A DNA stretch of 8,036 nt, from assembly GCA_031259905.1 (NCBI GenBank), contig JAIRKS010000213.1:1-8036 (forward strand). The letters are read 5' to 3'. Origin of the DNA: Odoribacteraceae bacterium (GTDB taxonomy: Bacteria; Bacteroidota; Bacteroidia; Bacteroidales; Marinifilaceae). Below are positions 1 to 6,977 of this stretch, piece after piece. The notes below the pieces were generated by a model, which saw only the letters and a list, made by a program, of their open reading frames with translations, ran no database searches and was not told the origin of the DNA. The translations under genes and the position numbers were made by a program. Each line of letters opens with the position of its first letter. The first letter of the stretch is position 1.

Positions 1-3000
1 TGCAGCTACCCGGCCACAAGATGAGTCTCGATGAAGTGCTACGCTACCTCCTGGGCGAAGAGCTTACTTATAAAGTAGAGCAGGGAGCTATCATCATCTC
101 CCCCGTTCCGCAAAGGAAACAGACCGACAGGCAGATCAATGGCGTGGTCAAGGACGAACACGGACAGTCCCTGCCCGGCGTAAACGTGTGGATTGAAGGG
201 ACAACCACCGGGGTCTCCACCGGACAGGACGGGCAATTTACCATCACGCTCCCTGCCGGCACGAGCGTCCTGGTATTCTCTTTCATCGGCATGGAATCCC
301 GGCGCGTAAACACGGAGCATCTTCCTCCCGGCGAATTGCTCGTGGTGGTGATGAAAGAGAACATTGTAGAACTAAGCGGGGCCGTGGTTGTAACGGGAAT
401 ATTCACCAAGGCACGCGAAAGCTACACGGGCGCCGTTTCGACCGTCACGGCCGGGGAACTGCAAGTCTACAAGGGGCAAAACCTTGTCCAGACCCTAAAA
501 AACATTGATCCTTCCATCAACATCACCGTGGACAACGAGTTGGGGAGTAACCCAAACGTCCTGCCACAAATCAACCTGCGCGGAAACTCCTCGTTGCCGA
601 TGAGTGTCGAGGAGTACAACGAAGGGCTGAAGACCAACGTGAACACACCATTAATCATCATGGACGGCTTCGAGATCTCGCTCACCAAGCTCGTTGACTA
701 CAATGACGAAGAGATCGCGTCCATCAATATCCTCAAGGATGCGGCGGCGACAGCCATTTACGGGTCGAGGGGCGCCAACGGGGTGATCGTCATCATCACC
801 AAGGCGCCGCGGGCGGGCAAGCTAAAGGTCAACGCCCAGGTGGGATTAAACTTTGAATTCCCCGATCTGAGCAGTTATGACTTGCTCAACGCCGCCGAAC
901 TGCTGGCATTGCAAAAGGAGGTAGGATTGTACAACTGGATCATTCCCGCCCTTGACACCGCGGAGAAGAACTATTACGCGCGATTAAAAGACGTGCTGGA
1001 AGGCGTCAATACCGACTGGTTGCACTATCCCGTGCAGACGGGTATCGGCCAGCGTTACAACCTGCGACTGGAAGGTGGCAGCAACGAATTCCGCTGGGGC
1101 GCCTCGCTGGGTTACAACCAGACGGCGGGCGCCATGAAGAAATCGACACGCGACAACTTCAACGGGGCGATAACCCTCTCCTACACCTACAAGAACGTCA
1201 TATTCAGGAATCATCTCACCATCGGCCATAACAAAGCCGTCGAGAGTCCCTACGGGATATTCAGCACGTACGTTGACATGCCCCCGTACTACAAGCCTTA
1301 CGAGGATGGCAAGCTGGTTTCCGGCATCATCACGGGCCTTCGCGTGGAGAACCCGCTTTACGACGCCACGCTAAACACCCGCGACGATTCGCGTTACACG
1401 GAGATCATCAATCAATTCTCCATTGAATGGCTCATCCGTCCGGAACTGCGTTTGCGAGGGCAGTTCGGTATATCGGAAAAGGCGACAGAGAGTGACAAAT
1501 ACCTGCCACCTGAACATTCCAGTTTCCTGGTATCCTCCCAGTACCAGACCGAAGAGGGATACTTCCGCAAGGGACGTTACGACTACAGCTCGGGACGGGC
1601 GACCGGCTATGACGCGAACCTCACGTTGAGCTACTCGAAGACCTTCAACGAGCGACACAACCTGTACGCCGGCTTCGACTACTCCATCCAGGCCAGCAAC
1701 AGCTACCGTTACTACTTCATCCTGGAGGGATTTGCCAGCGAGAAACGCGATTTTCTGGGCAGCGCCATGCAATACGAACAGGACGGCATCCCGACAGGGA
1801 GCGAGAGTGCCTATCGTCGCGTGGGTTTCACGGGGAACGTGAACTACATCTACGACAATCGTTACTACGCCGACCTTTCCTACCGCGTGGATGGCAGCTC
1901 GCAATTCGGCAGCAACGACAAGTTCGCTCCCTTCTGGAGCGCCGGCATGGGCTGGAATCTCCATCGAGAGCGTTTTCTCGAGGGAAAAAGTCTTCTCGAT
2001 CTCCTTCGTCTCCGTCTCTCGTACGGGCAGACCGGCTCGCAGCAATTCTCCGCTTACCAGGCGTTACAGACTTACTCCTATTTCGCCAAGAACAAGTACC
2101 AGAATCGCGGGGGCGCTTACCTCATGGCGCTGGGCAACGAACGGCTCAAATGGCAGATCACCGATCAGTTTAACGCGGGGGTGGAGGCAGGAGTAATGGA
2201 CAACCGGCTTAACGTTGTCTTCGATTACTACGTGAAGAAGACCGACGGACTGTTATCCTTGCGCGACCTGCCGCGTTCCACCGGCTTTGCCTCTTACACG
2301 GATAACATCGGTGCGGTGAAGAACTGGGGGTTCGAGGCATCGCTGAACTACTACATCATCCGCGATACGCGGAGGGAGTTTACCTGGATGTTTGGCGCGA
2401 AGCTGGCCTACACGGAGAACAAAATCACCAAGCTCTCCGACGCCATCAAGGAACAAAACGAGATCTACAAGGCGAAAGACGTTGACGTCAGCACTCTTTT
2501 TTACGAGGGATACCCGCAGAATTCCATCTGGGCCGTGCGTTCGCTGGGCATTGACCCGAGCACGGGCAAGGAGCTTTTCCTGGACGCCGAGGGGAACATC
2601 ACGGAGACGTTTCACCATTCGGCCAAGGTGTATTGTGGTGCACGCGACCCGCTATACCGGGGCAATCTCACCTCTATGGTACGCTACAAGGGTTTCTCGT
2701 TAAACCTCTCTTTTGGTTACCACTGGGGCGGGCAGCAAGTGAACAATACCCTGAAGAACAGGGTCGAGATTCCCATCAACACGTTAGCGACCAAGAACGC
2801 CGACAGGCGGGTGCTAAGCGAGCGTTGGTACAAGCCGGGAGACCTCACTTTCTTCAAGGCTTTCTCGAACACGGTCACGCGCGAGACCTCTCGTTTTGTC
2901 ATGGACGACAACGTCTTCGAGTTGCAGAGTGTCACGCTGCAATACCGGATCGACAGGGCGAGGTTTCCGGGGAACTACAACATGCCCTCCTTACTCTTCA

Positions 3001-3107
3001 GCGTGAACGCTTCCGATCTCTTTTATTTCTCCACCATCAAGCGCGAGCGGGGAACGAGTTATCCTTTTGCCCGTCGGGCTGGCGCTTCCGTTTCATTGAT
3101 ATTTTAA
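1..3107 (+). CDS. SusC/RagA-like TonB-dependent outer-membrane transporter with STN domain (5' end missing)
   Basis: The gene encodes a SusC-type TonB-dependent barrel, which imports ligands delivered by its SusD partner across the outer membrane. The frame is open from base 3, and the ATG at base 21 lies inside a domain, so the true start and signal peptide are upstream of the window. Numbering from that Met, residues 1-28 are the end of an STN domain (SLDEVLRYLLG, then AIIISP). Residues about 39-112 are a carboxypeptidase-regulatory-like beta-sandwich (LPGVNVWIEGT, DGQFTI). A TonB-box-like AVVVTGIFTK lies at 121-130. The plug follows, with LIIMDG and KDAAATAIYGSRGANGV near 239-256. The remainder is barrel, with family motifs YRVDGSSQFG (621-630) and LSYGQTG (666-672), and it ends in Phe as outer-membrane barrels commonly do. 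Family members with STN are usually about 1,100-1,200 residues, so roughly 60-150 are missing. The barrel is complete and has no frameshift. Family assignment is firm; the substrate cannot be read from the sequence. Confidence 0.96.
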   Translation, partial: QLPGHKMSLDEVLRYLLGEELTYKVEQGAIIISPVPQRKQTDRQINGVVKDEHGQSLPGVNVWIEGTTTGVSTGQDGQFTITLPAGTSVLVFSFIGMESRRVNTEHLPPGELLVVVMKENIVELSGAVVVTGIFTKARESYTGAVSTVTAGELQVYKGQNLVQTLKNIDPSINITVDNELGSNPNVLPQINLRGNSSLPMSVEEYNEGLKTNVNTPLIIMDGFEISLTKLVDYNDEEIASINILKDAAATAIYGSRGANGVIVIITKAPRAGKLKVNAQVGLNFEFPDLSSYDLLNAAELLALQKEVGLYNWIIPALDTAEKNYYARLKDVLEGVNTDWLHYPVQTGIGQRYNLRLEGGSNEFRWGASLGYNQTAGAMKKSTRDNFNGAITLSYTYKNVIFRNHLTIGHNKAVESPYGIFSTYVDMPPYYKPYEDGKLVSGIITGLRVENPLYDATLNTRDDSRYTEIINQFSIEWLIRPELRLRGQFGISEKATESDKYLPPEHSSFLVSSQYQTEEGYFRKGRYDYSSGRATGYDANLTLSYSKTFNERHNLYAGFDYSIQASNSYRYYFILEGFASEKRDFLGSAMQYEQDGIPTGSESAYRRVGFTGNVNYIYDNRYYADLSYRVDGSSQFGSNDKFAPFWSAGMGWNLHRERFLEGKSLLDLLRLRLSYGQTGSQQFSAYQALQTYSYFAKNKYQNRGGAYLMALGNERLKWQITDQFNAGVEAGVMDNRLNVVFDYYVKKTDGLLSLRDLPRSTGFASYTDNIGAVKNWGFEASLNYYIIRDTRREFTWMFGAKLAYTENKITKLSDAIKEQNEIYKAKDVDVSTLFYEGYPQNSIWAVRSLGIDPSTGKELFLDAEGNITETFHHSAKVYCGARDPLYRGNLTSMVRYKGFSLNLSFGYHWGGQQVNNTLKNRVEIPINTLATKNADRRVLSERWYKPGDLTFFKAFSNTVTRETSRFVMDDNVFELQSVTLQYRIDRARFPGNYNMPSLLFSVNASDLFYFSTIKRERGTSYPFARRAGASVSLIF

Positions 3108-3122
3108 CTCAACAACACCGAT

Positions 3123-4607
3123 ATGAAAAAGATACTTGTACTTTACACCTGGATGATCGTCGCCACGTCCTGCAGTGACTGGCTGGACGTCCGACCGGAA
3201 GAGCAATTCGCCGCGGCGGAGATGTTCGAGTCTTACGCCGGGTTTCGCGACATGCTCAACGGATGCTACATCAAGCTAAAAGAGCGGGAACTATACGGTG
3301 AAAAACTCACCATGAGCGACATCGAGGAATTAGCAGCCCTATGGAGAGAACCGAGCGAGGCGGCCATGCCTGGCGCCAAGGAGTTGCACGACTTCAATTA
3401 CACCGGGGACAACGCCAAGGCCATTGTCTCCACCATCTACTCCGGCCTGTACAACGTCATTGCCAACGTCAACATGATCATCAACCACGTGGACGCGCGT
3501 GCCGGGGTTTTCCCCGACGAGGCTACCCGTGCGGTCATTGCCGGCGAGGCTTACGCCATCCGCGCCTTTTGTCACTTCGACGTCCTGAGGCTCTTCGGAA
3601 GGGCGCCGGGGGACAACACGCGGCAAGTCGCCTTGCCATACGCCGAGAGCGTCTCCATCATCGAGTTCCCGCCTTACTATTCCCACGAGCAATTCGTCGC
3701 CAAGATCGAGGCCGATCTCGCGCGGGCCGAGGCCCTGCTGAAGGACAACGATCCGCTCTTCACTTATACTTTTGCCCAGCTCAACGCCGGCGATGCCGAG
3801 GACGACTTCATGGACTACCGCCAGGGGCGTTTCAACTACTGGGCGACGCGAGGTATCCGCGCGCGTTTCCACCTTTACATCGGCGAGAAGGAGAAGGCGT
3901 ACCAGGTCGCCAGGAGCATCATACAGGCCACCGGGGCGGACGGTAACCCGCTCATCTCCCTCAGCGGCAGCAGCGACATCACCGCCGGCTACCTCGGCTG
4001 TCCTTCCGAGTGCCTGCTCATGCTCAACGCCTACGACCTGGCCACTTACGCCACGTCTATCTTTGCCACCGGGTCGTTCGCCGTCACCGATCTTCACCGC
4101 GCCATCTCCCAGGAGCAGCTCGTCGAGCTTTTCGAGGGGCAGAACATCGCCTCGAACAACCGCTATCTTCACCTGTGGGAGAAGACTTCGGGTAATTCTA
4201 TGGGCATCGTCTACCCCACTCTCAAAAAGTACCTCACCGAGTTAGACATCTACTCCCAGCAGCCCGTCCGCCAGCTCACCAAGCAGCAAGTCATTCCTCT
4301 TCTTCGCTTGTCTGAGTTGTACCTCATCGTCATCGAGACGACCGCCGATCTGGCCGAGGCCAACCGCCTGTGGGCCGACTACCAGCTCGCGCACAACGTG
4401 CTTGTCACCAGCGACTACTTTACCAGTCTCGACGATATCCAGGGAAAGATCGTCGACGAGTATCGCCGGGAGCTTATCGGCGAGGGGCAGATGTTCTACA
4501 CCTACAAGCGCCGCAACGCCACCTCCATGCTCTGGAGGAGCGGCCAAGTCACCGGGGAGAACTACATCATTCCTCTCCCGGAAACCGAATTTAACCCCAA
4601 CATCTAA
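3123..4607 (+). CDS. SusD/RagB family outer-membrane lipoprotein
   Basis: This is the SusD-like partner of the upstream SusC, expected to sit as a lid over the barrel on the cell surface and bind the ligand. The 494-residue product starts with a lipoprotein signal peptide: MKK, a hydrophobic stretch, and lipobox ATSC with the lipidated Cys at residue 17. It is followed by SDWLDVRPEEQF, a classic SusD N-terminus. The SD after the Cys resembles part of a Bacteroidota lipoprotein export signal. The middle is helix-rich, as expected for the TPR-like SusD core (EAYAIRAFCHFDVLRLFG near 140-157). The C-terminus, ENYIIPLPETEFNPNI, matches the family's usual ending. Length is normal (about 450-650). 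It starts 15 bases after the susC-like stop with no obvious Shine-Dalgarno sequence, which is usual in this phylum. Mature cysteines are at 48, 150, 293 and 297. The family is certain; the ligand is unknown. Confidence 0.96.
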   Translation: MKKILVLYTWMIVATSCSDWLDVRPEEQFAAAEMFESYAGFRDMLNGCYIKLKERELYGEKLTMSDIEELAALWREPSEAAMPGAKELHDFNYTGDNAKAIVSTIYSGLYNVIANVNMIINHVDARAGVFPDEATRAVIAGEAYAIRAFCHFDVLRLFGRAPGDNTRQVALPYAESVSIIEFPPYYSHEQFVAKIEADLARAEALLKDNDPLFTYTFAQLNAGDAEDDFMDYRQGRFNYWATRGIRARFHLYIGEKEKAYQVARSIIQATGADGNPLISLSGSSDITAGYLGCPSECLLMLNAYDLATYATSIFATGSFAVTDLHRAISQEQLVELFEGQNIASNNRYLHLWEKTSGNSMGIVYPTLKKYLTELDIYSQQPVRQLTKQQVIPLLRLSELYLIVIETTADLAEANRLWADYQLAHNVLVTSDYFTSLDDIQGKIVDEYRRELIGEGQMFYTYKRRNATSMLWRSGQVTGENYIIPLPETEFNPNI

Positions 4608-4610
4608 TAC

Positions 4611-4615
4611 CAGGA
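4611..4615 (+). promoter_or_regulatory. Weak Shine-Dalgarno-like site before the DUF4843-like gene
   Basis: The 12-base gap between the susD-like stop and the ATG at 4620 contains CAGGA, ending 4 bases before the start. This is the only Shine-Dalgarno-like core among the four gaps. The spacing is short and this phylum rarely depends on such sites, so it may be chance. Confidence 0.2.
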
Positions 4616-4619
4616 ACAC

Positions 4620-5402
4620 ATGAAAAACATACACCACCTACCGGTACTCTTTCTCCTTTTTTCCCTTGTCTCCTGCGAGAAAGAGCTTGAGGTTTACAGT
4701 GCCGGCGCCGGCTTGAATTTCTTCCGCGCCACTCCGGGAGACACCCTCCTGAGTTACTCCTTTATATACGGCTCGCCGGACGCCGTCCGGGATACCGTCT
4801 GGCTCGAGGTGGAGACCATCGGTCTACCTTCCGCCGCCCCGCGTCCCGTCACCATCGGGCAAGCCCCCTCCGGGGCGAACGACGCCGTGCCGGGCACGCA
4901 CTACGTCCCTTTCGACGATCCCTCTGTACAGGACGCGTACATTATTCCTCCCGGGCAGACGAGAGCCAGGCTACCGCTTATCCTCAAGCGTGATCCTTCT
5001 CTCCAGACCACCCAGGTCGTCATTCTTGCCCGCGTGAGGTCTACCGATGTTTTCCCGCTCATCAACCCGGAGAGGAACTTCGTGAAGATTGTCTTCTCCG
5101 ACCAGCTCGAGAAGCCCGACAACTGGAACGAGGGCACTTACCTCTTCCCCTTCGGCACGTACGGCCCGGTGAAGCATCGTTTCATGATCGAGCAGACCGG
5201 CGAGAGGTGGGACAACGAGTATTTCTCCGAGACACTCGGCATTGTCCGCGACTCTCCCTATTACAACGCGAATTACGACAACGCCTACTGCGACTATCTT
5301 GTCGGCGTGCTCGCCCGTCTCTTGCAACAGCACAACGCCGAGCGGCAAGCCCTCGGCCTGGACGTGCTCAAGGAGGCCGACGGGACGCCCGTCTCTTTTT
5401 AA
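4620..5402 (+). CDS. DUF4843-like surface lipoprotein
   Basis: The product is a 260-residue lipoprotein with no known catalytic role. The signal peptide is MKNIHHLPVLFLLFSLVSC, with the lipidated Cys at residue 19 and an acidic EKELE after it that could help export to the cell surface. The following pattern fits my memory of the DUF4843 family: an early LNFFRA strand, a segment with alternating hydrophobic residues (DTVWLEVETIG), a GTHYVPFDDP motif, then IIPPGQTRARLPLILKRDP and a VKIVFSDQLEKPDNWNE segment. The N-terminal half looks like a beta-sandwich, comparable to Calx-beta or immunoglobulin-like folds. Such genes regularly follow susD in Bacteroidota loci, at the position SusE/SusF hold in the starch system, so an accessory ligand-binding or complex-stabilising role is inferred. 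It starts 12 bases after the susD-like stop. Only one mature cysteine is present (224). Confidence 0.85.
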   Translation: MKNIHHLPVLFLLFSLVSCEKELEVYSAGAGLNFFRATPGDTLLSYSFIYGSPDAVRDTVWLEVETIGLPSAAPRPVTIGQAPSGANDAVPGTHYVPFDDPSVQDAYIIPPGQTRARLPLILKRDPSLQTTQVVILARVRSTDVFPLINPERNFVKIVFSDQLEKPDNWNEGTYLFPFGTYGPVKHRFMIEQTGERWDNEYFSETLGIVRDSPYYNANYDNAYCDYLVGVLARLLQQHNAERQALGLDVLKEADGTPVSF

Positions 5403-5420
5403 TCCTAAAAAAACATCCAC
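5403..5420 (+). promoter_or_regulatory. A-rich translation leader before the PKD-like gene
   Basis: The 18-base gap contains a run of seven A (5407-5413) ending 7 bases before the ATG, and no Shine-Dalgarno-like GGAG. Bacteroidota commonly initiate translation without Shine-Dalgarno pairing and favour A-rich, unstructured leaders. This fits that habit and supports the ATG at 5421 as the start. A functional role is inferred. Confidence 0.35.
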
Positions 5421-6959
5421 ATGAAAAACGCGCACCTTATTATTATATGTAGTTTCTTTTTTCTCCTTGCCTCCTGTTACGAGGACAAGGGGAATTACAC
5501 CTACGTCCCCGTCTCCGGCATCGAGATCAGCGGCATCGACGAGTCCTACATTCTCGTCACCGGTGTCGACACGCTCCGCCTCTCTCCCACCCTCGTCACC
5601 GACTATCCGGAGGCCGATCTCGACTATCGCTGGGTCATCGCCCGCGGCACCAACAGCGGCAACACCGTCAGCGACAAGTTCACGTACGACACCATCCACC
5701 ACCAGCGCCACCTTGTCTTTCCCGTCATCGAGTCGCCGGGGGTCTACTATCTTTACTGTCGCGTCATCAACCGCGTCAACGGCTATTCCGCTTTCGCCAA
5801 GGCCGTCCTCGAGGTGGGCACGCTATACAACCGCGGCCACTACATTCTCAAGGAGACCGACGGCGGGGATACCGAGCTTGATCTTCTGCTCGAAGACGGG
5901 CAGCTGCTCACCGACATCCTCCAGACCACGCAGGGTGCTCCCTTGCCCGGCGCCCCGCGTTCTCTCGGCATGCTCTACTCCAAGTCGCTCGTCGAGCCGG
6001 ACACTATGGTGAAGGTGAAGAATCACTGTCTCGGCGTCATCACGTACAGCGGGCAGGCGGTCGTTTACCGCGCCTTCGACATGTACAGGGCTTTCGACCA
6101 TCATTCCCTTTTCTTCGAGGAGCCGGTCGACGTCCCTTACAGGTTCTACACCTCGGCCTATTTCTGCGAGTATCTCTCCAGCGCCGGCCTCTACGCCGAG
6201 CACAACGCCGGCATCCTCACCGCCGGCAGCACCATCGGCAAGTACAGTTTTCCCGAGACCGATCTCGCCGGGGGCAGCGACTACTGGGCTTTCTCCGTCA
6301 ATCTCTGGGGCGCCGTTTACTGGGACGAGACGCACCACCGCATCGCGTACAGCAATCCCAACGGCATGGCATACGAGCTTACCAGCAACGATTTCCCCGT
6401 CCCGGGGCCTGATCACGACTGCCTTTTCATCGGGAAGTACGGCCCCGACGTCATCCGCGCCCTTTTCCGCGACAACGTCACCGGCGAGTATTCCCTCTAC
6501 ACCGTCACCATCGCCTACATGCGCGGGACACCCGCCATCACCGGCGTGCAACCTCTCCCCTCTCCAGGCCCCTGGGTCGAAGCGCCCCTCAAGGCCGCCA
6601 ACGAGGTCACGGCCAACATCATCTACTTCGTGCACGACAACAAGTTGCACTATCACGATGTCGCCAACAACGTCGATCATCCCATCGACCTGCCCGCGCT
6701 TCCCGTCGGCGCCACCATCACGCACGTCGCCAACCGTCATTTCAACTTCACCGACGCCCCCGCCTTCGACTATTTCTCCATCGCCACGTATGCCAACGGA
6801 CACTATACCCTCCAGGAGTACAACATGATCGGCGGCATACCCACCGGAGATCCCGTCTTCACCGCCACCGGCTCCGGACGCGTCAAGCAGGTGAAATACC
6901 TCGCCCCCAACGCCTCCTACTCCAATTTCTTTTTCCGTGGCAGGGATTATTCCCGTTAA
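5421..6959 (+). CDS. PKD-like family lipoprotein
   Basis: The product is a 512-residue lipoprotein, probably on the cell surface. The signal peptide ends in lipobox LASC, with the lipidated Cys at 19, followed by YEDKGNYTY, a start I recognise from PKD-like lipoproteins of SusCD loci. Residues about 27-135 form the PKD-like beta-sandwich (LRLSPTLVTDYPEADLDYRWVI, then GVYYLYCRVINRVNGYSAFAKAVLEV). After about 140 comes a longer region with repeated short strands and loops (GHYILKE, YWAFSVNLWGAVYWDE, ANIIYFVHDNKLHYHDV) that may be a propeller-like fold; that reading is an inference. No catalytic motif is visible. Mature cysteines at 113, 203, 249 and 334 could form disulfides. The start is 18 bases after the preceding stop. 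By position it is likely a fourth component of the SusCD complex or an accessory ligand binder. Confidence 0.85.
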   Translation: MKNAHLIIICSFFFLLASCYEDKGNYTYVPVSGIEISGIDESYILVTGVDTLRLSPTLVTDYPEADLDYRWVIARGTNSGNTVSDKFTYDTIHHQRHLVFPVIESPGVYYLYCRVINRVNGYSAFAKAVLEVGTLYNRGHYILKETDGGDTELDLLLEDGQLLTDILQTTQGAPLPGAPRSLGMLYSKSLVEPDTMVKVKNHCLGVITYSGQAVVYRAFDMYRAFDHHSLFFEEPVDVPYRFYTSAYFCEYLSSAGLYAEHNAGILTAGSTIGKYSFPETDLAGGSDYWAFSVNLWGAVYWDETHHRIAYSNPNGMAYELTSNDFPVPGPDHDCLFIGKYGPDVIRALFRDNVTGEYSLYTVTIAYMRGTPAITGVQPLPSPGPWVEAPLKAANEVTANIIYFVHDNKLHYHDVANNVDHPIDLPALPVGATITHVANRHFNFTDAPAFDYFSIATYANGHYTLQEYNMIGGIPTGDPVFTATGSGRVKQVKYLAPNASYSNFFFRGRDYSR

Positions 6960-6977
6960 ACCGTTAATGACTGTATC

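Noticed and set aside
21..23. ATG at 21 as the start of the transporter gene
   Set aside because: The frame is open upstream to the window edge, and the ATG falls inside an STN domain with no signal peptide after it, so it is an internal Met.
1371..2045. Minus-strand open frame of 224 codons opposite the transporter barrel
   Set aside because: The + strand here encodes conserved SusC barrel motifs, and the antisense product has no recognisable feature.
3108..3122. Possible terminator or promoter between the susC-like and susD-like genes
   Set aside because: The gap is only 15 bases, with no inverted repeat or T-run, and it is typical of within-operon spacing.
3339..4172. Minus-strand open frame of 277 codons opposite the susD-like gene
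   Set aside because: It lies entirely opposite the SusD coding sequence and encodes no recognisable motif, so it is an artefact of codon bias.
4971..5711. Minus-strand open frame opposite the DUF4843-like and PKD-like genes
   Set aside because: Its composition has the same low-complexity Val/Gly/Asp shadow character, it runs opposite two lipoprotein genes with clear signal peptides, and no homology is visible.
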